A stretch of 64,000 nucleotides of DNA from Thuidium tamariscinum (lineage: Eukaryota > Streptophyta > Bryopsida > Hypnales > Thuidiaceae), in assembly GCA_947034885.2 (NCBI GenBank), contig OX344756.2, positions 21,373,489-21,437,488 of the forward strand. Reading direction: 5' to 3'. Positions 48,440 to 60,856 of this stretch are shown here, piece after piece; position 1 is the stretch's first letter, and each line of letters opens with the position of its first letter. The notes under the pieces are model-generated. The model ran no database searches. It worked only from the letters and a program-made list of their open reading frames with translations, and was not told the DNA's origin. The translations under genes were made by a program, and so were the position numbers.

Positions 48440-49468
48440 TAGCCACTACTACAATTAGTTGCAAGTGAAGTAAACTAAATAACACCATTACAAGTACACT
48501 TAATAGGTGTTTTAAGGGGACAAAAAAATAATGGGACTTATCAAAAGAAAATTGTAGACAATGTGGACATTTATTTGATGAACTCTCTTTGATTATTTCA
48601 TGCATGTTTTACATTAGTGAATCGACCCATGAGAAAGCTCACATGTGGTCTAAATTTACCATGTAGGTCTTTTTGTGTCTTGTTACCTTGGTCTAAACAT
48701 CAAAACTTAGACCATGCTAGCTTCTTTTAGCCAATGTATATGATTTGGGCTCTTTTTTTTATTCACATATTTTTTTAATTATTTTAAGTTTAATCCTTTC
48801 ATTAATATTTACACCAATAGAGATTGTCAACATCACCTAAAAAAAACTAAAAAAAACTAACATTCAAGTTATCAACCCCTTTTTTTTGCACCATGGTGTC
48901 AAATTGCACCATTTCAAAATAAATATCTATTTTTTGCCAGATAAAAGTAATCTTTTTTTCTATAATTTTTTTCATTTCTCTTCAAAATGCAGATAAAATT
49001 TTCAAATTTGGATGAAAAAGTGCATGAATATAACTAAAAAGTGATTTTTGGTCAAAGAATGGATGGATGTAAAAACAACAGTGCTAGTATATGAATATGA
49101 AAGTGTGAGCATGTAAGCCCTGAGTATATATATAAGTATGTATCATGCAACCATTGAAAGTGTTTATAACATAAATACCTATAATATAGGTACTTATAGC
49201 ATATATATACTATTAACATAGAAGGTTAAGTCTATAATATGAACACTTATATCATAGGTGTATAGTCTTCTAGGCTCATAGGCTCACACTTTTATGCTCA
49301 TATAATAGCAACCCTCAATGTAGAAATACAAAGCTTCACCAATTTTTAAGTGATCACCATCTTGGTACTTTCTCAAAAACTATTTTAAAAAAAGGGCTAG
49401 AAATGATACAATTTGATGAGGAAAGGAATTAGAAAAAATTTCTTGATTGAATTCTTATTTGAATGTAG
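48440..49468. other. AT-rich spacer
   Basis: 48940-49080 is a dispersed-repeat copy (see 46160-46430); 49090-49310 has many short TATA/ATAG stretches. No gene. Confidence 0.4.
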
Positions 49469-50752
49469 AGTGGGGTACCAATCAAAATGTCGTTTTTGAA
49501 TTCGCAGTGAGAAAATTTTTAGTACTTCCAACTTTGAAAGCCTCCCGAGAGCTCAAAAATTGATATTTTACCACAAAATTTTTACCACAACATCATCTTT
49601 AAGTTGATTATATGTATGCCAGATTTTAAGTACAAAAAGCTCACCAAAAAAAAGTTATTCAAAATCTACCAACATGGGTAGTGGTGAGAAACATTTCACT
49701 ACTTTCAACTTTGACACCTTCCTAAGGATTGAGTTTTTTTTCTTTTGCCATGAAATTTTTGTCATGAAACAAAATTTATGTTTTTAATATGTATAAAAAA
49801 TTTCAAGATAAAAGAATTTTTATTAAGAAGATATTTGAAATCTCCTAACAGGTGTAGTTTTGAGAAAATTTACACAATTGCCAACTTTGACACCCTCCCA
49901 AGGGTTGAGAAATTGGTTTTTTACCATGAATGTTCTTTTGTGAAGTCATCTCTATGTTGATAATATGTTCTCCAAATTTCAAATTCAAATGAATTACCAA
50001 AAAAAAGATATACAAAATCTCCCAACATGTGTAGTTGTGAGGAGGAGTTTTTGAGCCCTTAGTATAGTGTTTTTTTGTCTATTTAACAATTTCATGTTAA
50101 CAAATGAGAAATTTCATGTTAAATAGACAAATTTTCAGCCCTCGGGAGGGTGTCAAAGTCGGCAATAGTGAAAATTTTCTCACAACTACACATGTTGGGG
50201 GATTTTGTATATCTTTTTTTTGATAATTCATTTAAACTTGAAATTTGGAGAACATATTATGAACATAGAAATGACTTCACAAAAGAACATTTATGGTAAA
50301 AAATCAATTTCTCAACCCTTGGGAGGGTGTCAAAGTTGGCAATTGTGTAAATTTTCTCAAAACTACACCTGTTAGGAGATTTCAAATATCTTCTTAATAA
50401 AAATTTATTTTACCTTTAAATTTTTTATACATATTAAAAACATAGAGTTTATTTCATGAAAAAAATTCCATGGCAAAAGAAAAAAAACTCAATCCTTAGG
50501 AAGGTGTCAAAGTTGAAAGTAGTGAAATGTTTCTCACCACTACCCATGTTGGTAGATTTTGAATAACTTTTTTTTGGTGAGCTTTTTGTACTTGAAATCT
50601 GGCATACATATAATCAACTTAAAGATGATGTTGTGGTAAAAATTTCGTGGTAAAATATCAATTTTTGAGCTCTCAAAAGGCTTTCAAAGTTGGCAGTACT
50701 AAAATTTTTCTCACTGTGAATTCAAAAACGACATTTTGATTGGTACCCCACT
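49469..50752. mobile_element. 1.28-kb fold-back palindrome built of about 176-bp modules
   Basis: The outer ends AGTGGGGTACCAATCAAAAT and its exact complement are joined by two long complementary arms (49469-50102, 50103-50752). The hinge is a hairpin, TTTGTCTATTTAACA...TGTTAAATAGACAAA (50074-50131). Within each arm the text aactttgaaag/aactttgacacc recurs at 49530, 49706 and 49882, a 176-bp spacing, followed each time by a block with tttaccacaa or ttgccatga and then aaatctnccaacatgngtag. No protein coding. Resembles fold-back transposons whose termini are made of subrepeats. Confidence 0.85.
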
Positions 50753-52020
50753 GTACACCAATATTAGCATTGAATGTAATATTAGTGACAAATGCCTTGG
50801 TAATACACTTGTATGAATGCCAACTTATAGCAATAATATTTGGTTCCTATCTTATGGGGTTGAGGACATTAATTTGTCAAATTGGTAAGGGTGCAAATTT
50901 ATCACTACAATTAGACTTCTATTATTTTGGAGATGTATACACTAAAATTTCAACCTACACTAATTTAAATTAGTGTGTCTTTGATAAATTAGTGTCTCAT
51001 GCACTTATAGTACAAGTCAACCTACATTCAAGTTTGTTGTGGAGGTAGTAGTAACACACTAACCTCAAAATAAGGCGGACTACAACACTAAAAAACAAAC
51101 TACAAAAGTTGAAATTAAAATTATAATATGCTCTTTTCCCATTGATTTTTTTTTGGTATTAATGAAAAGCTTAGGTACATTCCATTTGGATTGTTTTGTG
51201 GGCAATCATAGCCTCTAAAGTCTTGGAAAAAAAAACATCAAGAAAAGTTTACCATATGGTTCAAGAAAAGTGTAGTATAAGAACCTATGATTGGTTAGAT
51301 TCTAAGAAAGTTATTTGTTTCATTTTTTCAACAAACACATTAGAAATGGCAATTTTGGGTGATTTTTTACCAAGACATAGCATTGGGACTTTAGAGGATA
51401 AGTATGGCTAGTGCTTGCATTGCTTGATAGTTGTCGTTTCCATTTAAGCAAAAATGAGCATAAATAGCTTGCTCTAGGAACAATGTGCTAGTCAATGCAA
51501 GGATCTGTGGTTGAAGTTCTTGGAAAATTGGTGCAAGGTGATTATTGCACACTTCATTACCGTAGGTGAAGTGGCCAATGAAAGGAGATAATATGTTTCA
51601 TTTTTTCTTCTTATAGTAAATATTATTGTGTATAATTATAGATAGTGTAGTTTTCTAAACTTAATGCAAATGATTCTTTAAATATTAATTACATGGATGC
51701 ATAAGAACTTGTATATAGAAATGATAGAATAAAGTGTATGGTATTTTTAACTTAAGAAACTACACTCTCTACAATTATATACAGTAATACTTACTATGAG
51801 AAGAGATCCTTGAAAACATCATTGTGATAGTGATTTTGGTTCACTCAACTATGAACTCACCCATTTGTCAAATCACATTTGTTAACTTCAATTGATTATT
51901 TGGCACAAAATGATGACCTTAACCACAAAGCATGGCCATGTGGAAGGTGGTGAAAATCATCTAATACTAAAGGGAAAAAATCATTGAAGTCATTTACAAA
52001 GTAAATTTGACTACAAATTA
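50753..52020. other. AT-rich intergenic stretch
   Basis: No gene or element end that I can support. Confidence 0.4.
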
Positions 52021-52400
52021 AGGTAGAATTACCAATAATGGATAACTTAAGCATTTTAGCATGTAAGATGTCAAAAATTCACTTTGAAATTAAACTCAAT
52101 ATGCACAAACATAAGGATGAAGAACAATACAAAAAAATAAAAACAAAAATTCCTCAAAAATGAATATTTATTCAATATAAATGCAAATTTTTCATTAGGA
52201 TCCATTGTAGTTTTATAAACTCACCTATAGTTAGCTTTGGCACTTCTCCCTAAGTAATAAAGAAAGAGAGATGATTAGATGAAAAGATATATTAGGAAAT
52301 ATTTTTCAATAAATAGTGTATCTAATAGTTGTCTACAATAGTTTAGCCTATGACTATGAAGCCTTTAAAGACGGGTTGTCCAAAATAGGTATTCCTACCT
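52021..52400. mobile_element. 380-bp Tc1/mariner-like MITE, diverged copy 3
   Basis: Ends AGGTAGAATTACC and (complement) AGGTAGGAATACC, with TA at 52019-52020 and 52401-52402. Similar length to the 17139 and 48043 copies, but the interior is much diverged. Confidence 0.7.
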
Positions 52401-52954
52401 TAGTTTTTGTAAAAATTAGTCCAAAGCACTTAGTGATATTTTCATCTTGTACTAGTACTTTAAGAACATAGTGACTATGGTAAATTAGTGTCACATTCAT
52501 TACAATAAGCTTAATGGGATAAATAAATGCAATGCATTATTAGATGGTAGGCCATTGTTTAAATCAATGAAATTGATTTTGAGGTTGTATCCATGTCCCA
52601 ACAAGGCTTTCATATGTCCAACACTATAGACAAGATAAATCCAAATTGGATTATTTTTAGCTTTTTGAAAGATCAACTTCATGTTGACTACATCAGATGA
52701 GCAACACCTCTACTAGACAAGCAAATGCTAGAAAAAAATGGATTTTTTTGCAATTATAGTTTACAATTTGTTTTGTAGTTGTATGAGACGTTTGCAATTG
52801 GGTGACAATCTAGAGACCACAATTGGAGTAGACAAGTTGCACTAGTTCCAAAGTAGTTGCAAAGGTCTACAACATTGTTACTCATGTAATAGCCTACATA
52901 GAAGTGTGTCAATGAACTCTTCTAATGTGGTTGCTAAGGTGGAACTTATTTGTA

Positions 52955-53055
52955 TATGACCTCATGTACAACTTGTTTAGGACTTATATGCAACTTATTT
53001 GCAACTTGTTTGGGGTTTATTTGCATCTTGTTTGCAACTTATTTACAACTTGTTT
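52955..53055. repeat. Short degenerate tandem repeat (gcaacttgttt)n
   Basis: Repeated 11-12 bp units gcaacttgttt/gcaacttattt with interspersed variants over about 100 bp. Confidence 0.8.
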
Positions 53056-55963
53056 GTATCATATAGATTCATAGATTTTGAAATTTTGCTCTTAATAATT
53101 GTAGGGTTTACGATTTCAAGTCTATCTTCTTTTTTAGATTTACCAAATCTATAAAAAATTGAAACTTGAAATATCTACAGATTTTTATTGATTATAAAAA
53201 TTTACAAATTATAGGATTCTATAAGTTGTAGAAATCTACAAAGTGTAAAATCTACAAAATGTAGAAATATAAGAAATTCATTATCGAAATTCATTATCAA
53301 AATGCATTACACAAGATGATAAGAATGCTATAATTTATAATTCTTATACGTTCAACTTCATGGAACTCTTGACAATTGATATGGAGCAATGAATATAAGA
53401 CTTAATACTAATTGCAATCTAGTCATTCCTAATGTAATAAACTTTTTGTTAGTGTTCAAAGGAATTTCAAAAATAACTAATTGTATGTTGTGTAGAAGTC
53501 CACAAAGTGAGCCTCTTTTAGCTTCCATTTTGAAACATCTAAGAAATTATTTTGGTGGGTTTTTTTGGGATGACCATCTCTATAAAATTATTTCAAATTG
53601 GTCCTTTTTATTTTCTTTATTGAAACTTTTTCCTTTTTTATATTAATTAAAACATTGAAGTATTTATTTTCTTGAAATTTGGTACTTTTCTAGTTCCCCT
53701 ATCTAAAGAGTATTTTTACAAATTTCCTTTGGTGGTTACCTTTGTCATAAAGGTGAATACATTGGTCATATTTAAAAAAAATTCAAAAACGTTGTTTTCC
53801 TAATTTTAAAGTATTATAGAAAAATTCATGAGTATTGTGGCAAAATGCAACAAATAGTATAGGTACTTCTTGCAATCGCCCAAAGGGCTTTTGAAAAATA
53901 TGGCAAAGCTCAATATCAATGACAAATTCTACATAAATGTACTTGGAATTGAAGATAGTTACACCATGTATCCAAAAGCTCAAATCATTAAAAATACTAG
54001 AAAACTTTTTTTTTAAAATGTGATGAGTTTATCAATCCAAAGTTTACAAGTTTACAAACTATCCTTTGCTAAAGTACAATTTGATTTATTGGTAATGTCT
54101 CTTGAAGCTAAAATACCATTGAAAAATATGAACCCAGTATTTGAAGTTAAGTCTTTTGAAAACAACATCTTTTGAAGTTCATTTCAATCCAAGAAAAGAA
54201 CCGATCAACAACATATAGGGTTACATAAGTTTGCAAATTCAATTATAGATATTCAAAAAATGTACATATATGGCAATTACAACTTTTCCAATCTTTAGTT
54301 CACAAAATTGCAAGTTGCTAAACTTAAATCCTTTGAATTTAGAAATGGTGCAATTTTCAATTCAAAAATTTACAAGTTGAGGGATTGTGAATTGTGCTAG
54401 GTGCACAACTCACAAGTCAACCAATGGCACCAATTCAAGTATGAAAGACCTATTTGAATTTTCGATATCTAGATTCCTAAGAAATAAAGACTATTTCAAC
54501 TAGAGGTTAATAAGAGTGAGCTTTAAACATGTTGTGCTCAAGTGAAAATATTATCACATTCAAATATTCAAGCATCCAAAAGCTACAAGTCCTACATGTG
54601 ATAAATTTTTGAAATTCAAGAATAAAAGGCTTAAAAGATGAATCTAGGACCCCATAAGTTACAATTATCTTTCTATAGAAAGTAGGATCTCCAAAGCTCT
54701 ACTTTCTTCAATTTATAGATCATAATTACCATTATATATTAGACTTTTTATGTTTTCTTATTGTCACCTAGAAGGGAATTCTAATGCACCCAAAAATGTT
54801 TCATTTCAATATTCTAAGCAAATTAAAGATGAAAAAAATTCAAAGTTTTTTTGGAAGATGTTATAGAATCACTTCTTCATTGGAAATACACATTAGTTAA
54901 TTGGATGTACATCTACTAGAGATGGTGCTTTTGGATTAGGGACAAATTTGGAATTTTCTACCTAATGTTACAAGTAGGGAGTAGAAGATTTCTAATACGT
55001 AAAGTATCAAACCATGAAACAAGTGTATATTAAATTTTTTGTCAGTCAATATAATATATATATATATATATACTTAATTTATTAACTTTTGGGGTGTTTC
55101 AACACATAGCAAGGTGTTTTCACAAAAGAATTACAAACATTAATATCATGGACCATTTTTCTTTGAAGATCTCGAAAAGGGATGCAATTTTTGTTATATG
55201 CATGAGCTTTTAACCTTATCTACACCCTATATCCTCAACTTAAAAAATTTGTAAAATTTTATTTGAACACCAAAAAATCATGATTGAACTCTTGTTGAGT
55301 TTATTTGTAGTCTTTTATGGAAAAAAATGGTCACTTGAACACCAAGATAGCGGGGCTTGAAAAAGGTATGCACATCCTTGGAAGAAAAATGTAAACAAAC
55401 AATTGAGATTCCATCAACATTGATGAATTTCAAGACCATTCAAGTCATAGATTCCTAAGAGATGTAAGCTTTTGTTCATCTAAGGGGATAATTTTTAGCA
55501 ACCATTTATGTAATTATGTACAACGTCTATTGCTAAACTAACAACCATCACCCTCAACTTTAGCTTTCTCCTTAAATTTTAGATTTTTCTTTAGATAAAA
55601 ATCATTGATAAGGTGTCTTATTTCCAATCCACTATTTAGGCAATTAGCATATGTTGAACACAGTTGCTTAATGTTGGTGAAGCTAAATGACATGAACAAA
55701 ATTACGTAGCTTGGAAAAAACCATTGAAAATACTATGTGCAAGTTACAAAATGTTATGTACATTACAATTACAAAATCAAGGTCTTCATCCTAACTTTAA
55801 TTCCATCTAATTCTACAAATTCCTATTTCATCAACCTTTGCAATGCTTTCAAGCCTCTAATTTGATTCAACAAATGTGATGGAACAATTCTCCTTAATTG
55901 ACCGTTGAAAGCTCATATAACTTCAAAAGTTTTACATTGAAGTCAAGTCTATCCCCATTCATC
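53056..55963. other. AT-rich intergenic stretch with (TA)n at 55051-55072
   Basis: Includes short tacaaa/tagaaatct-type low-complexity text (53100-53280), a TAGGGTCATTGC-family fragment (53690-53890), a MITE fragment (54775-54970) and a TA microsatellite. No gene before the SRP54-like exon 2. Confidence 0.45.
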
Positions 55964-56523
55964 TCATAGCCTTTTTAACTTGTGGTTATTGGCATATCTT
56001 GAGACTTTGTTGAATTCCTCTAACATCTCCTTGACATCCTCCACACTATTACCAGATGCTCTTGCTACTTGAAGGATTCTTGATGCATTGTTCATTAATA
56101 ATTTGTTGCCTGGACTATCGAGCTCTACAAAAAAAATAGTAACAAGATTAGAAATGAGTTAAAACAAAGTAAGTTGCAATGTTTAATTTTTTCAACAATT
56201 GATTAGCTAAACTTCAATCCAAATTTATTGGAAAATCATTCAAAAAAGGAAATTGGAATCAATAAAGTACCTTCATTTGTCATAGAATCCATCATTGAAA
56301 GATATTTTGGTTTTGTAGCGCGCAATCTTTGAAGCATTTTGAGTTGCCCAAGCATAAGTAAGACTTCTTCAAGACCCTCATTGAGGAATATTTTCTTAAA
56401 ATACATGCGCAATGTCACTTTGCTGTCACTCTGGGTGCCACTCATATTTTGGACAACTCCAACTTGTTGTTCCATTGGCATTTTTTCTTCAATTGTTTTC
56501 TTTGAACTCAACCAATTACCCAT
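55964..56523 (-). CDS. SRP54 M-domain-only protein (signal recognition particle 54-kDa-like, lacking NG domain)
   Basis: Two exons: 56271-56523 (ATG at 56523) and 55964-56124. The join, GAA G|gtactt ... tgtag|AG, reads MMDSMTNEELDSPGNK, which reproduces the plant SRP54 motif MMDSMT(D/N)EELDS. The product is 137 residues. Residues 1-35 match nothing; 36-84 (VTLRMYFKKIFLNEGLEE..., KPKYLSMMDSMTNE) follow the start of the M domain; 85-137 contain SRILQVARASG, the counterpart of the RNA-binding SRIxRIARGSG, and DVKEMLEEFNK. The GTPase NG domain, over 300 residues, is missing. In SRP54 the M domain binds the signal peptide and helix 8 of SRP RNA. Changes of R to L/Q and G to A in the RNA-binding motif suggest reduced function. 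Either a small paralogue or a decaying retro/duplicate fragment; the retained intron argues against retroposition. Confidence 0.72.
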
Positions 56524-58348
56524 ATTTGGTTTGAAATATAATTAAATAAAAAAAAATTGAAGATTCGAAAATCTCAATTTTTGAAATTGATTCTTTTATT
56601 TTTATTTTTTTAAACTATTTGAAAAGCGATACTTGATTAAAGAATATATATATAAAACAAATATATGAAAATAAACATATAAATAGAAATTATAAATATT
56701 TATATTTATATTTTTTTAATACATTTATAGAACTATTTTAAATTTAGAAAAGATAAAATAAAAGACAAAAGTAAAAGGTACATGCCTTGAAGTAGGTCTT
56801 TTTTTGGTTTTTCTTGGTTCAATACTTACTAGTTTGAGACTTTAAGTCTCTAGAGATTTTGAAGTTGTAATAATCCAAGTGAAAAACTCACCAATCATAC
56901 GCAATGAAAAATCTATTGCAAAAGCAATCCCCTCTGGCTAGAGAAACATCATTATATTAGCAAAACAAAATCCTAAAACTTTTACATTGACTTTTTGTGT
57001 TGTTTTTAGTGTTGCCCAATGAAATGTGCAACATGTTTTAGGGATTAGAGTGGCAAAACTTTTGCTTTTGAGCACCAAATCACTAATTGACTAAAAATTT
57101 TATATTTCCAAAAAGCAAAAAGAAGCTACAAGAAATCACAATGAAAATCGAGACTATTTTATGAGCCTATCCAAACTTCATTTTGTCCCCTAAAGAGACA
57201 ATGGATTTTTAGCTTGGGTGGGTCACTTCCCGCATTTTAAAAACCACGTGTAGCATAATATAGCATGGACTTTATTGTTTCAAGGTAAATTTTATAAAGG
57301 ATTTACAAATAAAGTAGGGGACTTTCAAAGTCAAAGATGCATTATAAATAAAATAGGTAACTAAAAAGTCTCAAGTATTAAAAAATTTTACATATAATTT
57401 AAGGACTAGAGATTAAGATCTTGGAAATTGTATTTAGTAGGGTCAGTTTTATTTAGAGTTGGTTGTACAGAGGAGTTAGAGTATAAATATGGTAAATGAT
57501 GTTTGCATAGTTGGTTGTACGAAGTATAAAGGTGTTACACAATGTTTGCATAGCTAGCTGTTGTATTGTACTAAATAATAGACCTTGGATGGAAGAAAAT
57601 AGGGGCAATAGAGATGTAGCTAAAGATGTGTGGATGGACCTTGAGCTTCAAGTCAAGGTTATGTAAACTTTCCATTGCGATTTGTATCTCACTTTTCAAA
57701 GCATTACAATTTTTATAAACCATGATTCTATTGTTTTCCTTTCATGTATTGTCAAACTGTGTTTTTCATACATTGTAGAGGTTCTTGTACATTCAATTTT
57801 TGGATTTTTGTGTATTGCAAGTGGTAAAATTGTCATACTAGTTCACTTGACTAAATTCTATATACAAAAAAGGTTGTGACAATGGAAAAGAATATTGAGC
57901 AAAGTAATTAAATATCTCAACTTTTCATGCAAATTTCCTTTATCTTCTCTTTAATCTTCTTGATTTTAACTTTCTCTTCAATTCATTTTTTCTCCTTATA
58001 AAGAAAATACCCTACAAAAAAATATTTTCACCTACAAAATATAAGTGAGTATAGGGTGCCATAATATAGGACATTTTCACAAATTATGTAATTATAGGGG
58101 ACCATTTATTTGAGCCTTCGAGGTAAATAGCCCCCCAAAAAATACCCCCTTGTCGCACGGGTGTGTGTGTGTGTATGAAATATACAAAGAGTGACCCACC
58201 CAAGATTTTTAGGGCAATAAAAGATGCACAAAATGATTCATGAAATTGATGAGTAAAATTCTTCCCTTTCCATTTTGTTCCATTTTGTTCTAGCACTACC
58301 ACATGTTGTATTGAGCCACTCAAAGTGCCATCAAACTTGTTTCATGAG
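56524..58348. other. Upstream side of the SRP54-like gene, AT-rich
   Basis: No other gene. 58155-58174 is a short (GT)n run. A lone tttgtcccctaaagagacaatgg-like string near 57180 resembles the terminal text of the 62415-63334 element. Confidence 0.4.
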
Positions 58349-59092
58349 TAGGGTCATAGCAAAAAACATTGCACATTTTTGTAGCCTTTTTGCAATACTC
58401 TTTTTTTTCTTTGGGAGTGCTTTGAAATTAGAAAAACAATTTTAAGGAAAAGTGAAAAACATGTTTTGTATATATACCTTAAGAAGTAGGTACCCTAGAT
58501 AAAGAAAAGCATTGAAAAAATCTCTAAGTAGGAAAGCTAGAAAAGTGTGAAATCTCATGAGGATTGGTACTTTCACATTTTAATTTGTAAAAAACAAGAA
58601 AACCAATTCTTAAAAAAACTAAAAACTAAAAATTGGACATTTGGAAAGAGTTGGCATGTTGATGAGATTTCACGAAAAGGGTGATCTTAGAACCATCTTC
58701 AATGTTCAAAAATTGTGCGCAATGGGAGTTCTATTTGTACTCATGTGGAGGATATGAAATAACATATTTACAAATTTCATTTGAAAGTTACATGTTTTTC
58801 ACCTATGCAAATAGACCATCAAAATTTTGTCTACAAATCATTAAATTTGGACACTCATAACGTAGTGAAACTATAAACTACACTTTGTGATAGCTCAACA
58901 AAAATGATTCTTAAATACAAAGTGATTTTTTTTACTCTTGAAAAATAAGGGATATCATTACCATAAAGTTAGATATCTTCAATAAAAATTCCATGTTCAT
59001 TGGACTTGTGCTCCTAAAGTTATAGTGGACAACAAAAAAAATGACCCACATTGTGACAAGAAACATGACCGTTGTTTCTTGCAATGACCCGA
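58349..59092. mobile_element. 744-bp TA-type element, sister of 26581-27266
   Basis: Left end TAGGGTCATAGCAAAAAACA, right end TTGTTTCTTGCAATGACCC. The interior shares taagtaggaaagctagaaa-like and gtgaaatctcatgag-like segments with the copy next to DRC5. Non-autonomous. Confidence 0.78.
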
Positions 59093-60060
59093 TATCCAAA
59101 TTTCTTCAAAATCTATTGTGGTGATGGTTATTCCATGATAGCTATGCCATTGCAAAGTATTTAGAGAAGCTTAGTGATTACAACAACAAGAGAGTATAGG
59201 TTTTGTTTATTAATTTCCAAAAAAAATGGAAGCAAGTATAGGTTTTGTTTATAAGTTAATTTTTCAAAAAAATTGGAAGCAAGGAGTACCGGGCATCCGG
59301 CTGGTTACATGTTCAATCAACTACCTTGTGATGGAGCTTGAAGGCAATGTTTGAGAACTCCCGGTCAGTTAAGTTAGTTGGTGGAATTGGGAAAAAAAAT
59401 GAGTTGTAATTTTTTTTAAACTGTAAAAAAATCAGTGAAGAAATCTACATATTTTCTACTTTGATAAAAAAAAATGAAAAAAAGAAAAGAGGATTAGGCA
59501 CTTGGAAAATTAGTTCAATATGGGAATTATAGGAAAATAGTTAGTAAAACTCAAGAAAATAATCCAACCATTTAGTGACATGTGAAAAGTGACAGGAATT
59601 CAAACTTTTGAGTTTTGAATTCTTTCAGGTTGTGTAAATTGTTGGATGAAGGAATCCAAACAAGGTAGTTGCACCTAAAGTTGAATTTATGGAAGTTGAC
59701 TTCTCTACTTGAATGGAAAATAAATAACCAAAGGTGAATATTCAAAATGATGTTGAGTAGATGAAGAATTACAATAGGATGGAGCTAGGATCATTTTGGA
59801 TAATGAATGGGTTCATTTATAGGAATTTGGAGTTAGTGACTTTGTAATTTCCATCGGTTAAAGAAGGTAGTTTTGGGTCATTTTTCTTCAACCTAACACC
59901 TGTAGTATATTCTTCTGATGCTCTATGGAGTTTCTTTTTCAAATTTCTTTTTCAAATTCTAGTTTGGGAAGAAGACTATGTTCTAGCTACAATCTCTCTT
60001 TTTGAGGAGCATTCGGTACTCATCGTGCTATTCAAGAAAGTGTTAACTTGTTTCTTCAAT
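59093..60060. other. AT-rich spacer
   Basis: Short local duplication agtataggttttgtttat at about 59194 and 59232; otherwise nothing identifiable. Confidence 0.4.
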
Positions 60061-60187
60061 GACATTGACCGATAAGTTTCAAAACCAAGCCAACTTGCCT
60101 CCTCATTGACATTGACCAATAAGTTTCAAAACCAAGCTAACTTGCTTTCTCATTGGCATTGATCAATAAGTTTCAACACCAAGCTAA
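60061..60187. repeat. Tandem repeat, 47 bp x 2.7
   Basis: Units at 60061, 60108 and 60155: gacattgaccaataagtttc, aaaaccaagctaacttgc, cttctcatt. It directly abuts the inverted-repeat element at 60188. Confidence 0.9.
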
Positions 60188-60356
60188 GGGGCATTTCACA
60201 TTACAACCGTCCAAGTCAAGAGACCATCGATTCCACCAATCAAATGTTAGAAACCATGATTTCCACCAATCAGATGTTAGAAGCCATGATTTCCACCAAT
60301 CAGATTTGAGAAAACCATGACCTCTCGACTTGGACAGCTGTAGTGTGAAACACTCC
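60188..60356. mobile_element. 169-bp MITE-like element with internal 30-bp tandem repeat
   Basis: Terminal inverted repeats of about 34 bp: GGGGCATTTCACATTACAAC with CGTCCAAGTC against GGAGTGTTTCACACTACAGC with TGTCCAAGTC. The interior is three copies of atttccaccaatcagatgtt plus agaagccatg. Target duplication not resolved. Confidence 0.78.
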
Positions 60357-60491
60357 TAACTCGTTGATGTTCCTCTCGTTGATAAGTATCAAAATGAAAG
60401 CTCAACCGAGTTTCCACGGAAGTCTGTACTCAGTCCCTCAAGGGTTAACTTATGTTAGTTAAATTGTATCCGTGCAAGCAAGCGAGCAACA

Positions 60492-60848
60492 TCATCCAAC
60501 ATCATCAAAGTTACAGCAACAGGCCACCATCAATGAAAACAAACAAACCCAATTGTAAAGGAAAAGTTTGTGAGTCCGTCCAAAGCGGGCGTAACATACG
60601 GTAAGCAACGAAGCGATGAACCCAACGTCCCTGCTTTGTATTAATCTCATGTGCGACAACGTTGGGTGAAATGTCAAGTCCGACACGCACAGTGAGGCCG
60701 CAGCATTCACTCGTAAACCACATGTTGTTGCCTGCACCAAAGTTGACAGCTTCCTAACTGAATTCACATCACCTTGACACACCCACACCCACCCAAAACT
60801 TGCAGAAATTGTTGCGGAAATACAGTGGAAACACCCAAAACCGTCCAA
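60492..60848 (-). other. Unidentified open stretch, possible exon
   Basis: Two overlapping minus-strand frames are open here (60492-60848 and 60511-60723) in a locally GC-richer patch. One reads SDLTFHPTLSHMRLIQSRDV, the other GLTVRVGLDISPNVVAHEIN. A candidate acceptor (tgcag) lies near 60728 on the minus strand. I recognise neither protein. It may be an exon of an unknown gene or part of a retrotransposon relic. Confidence 0.25.
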
Positions 60849-60856
60849 ATAAGGAA

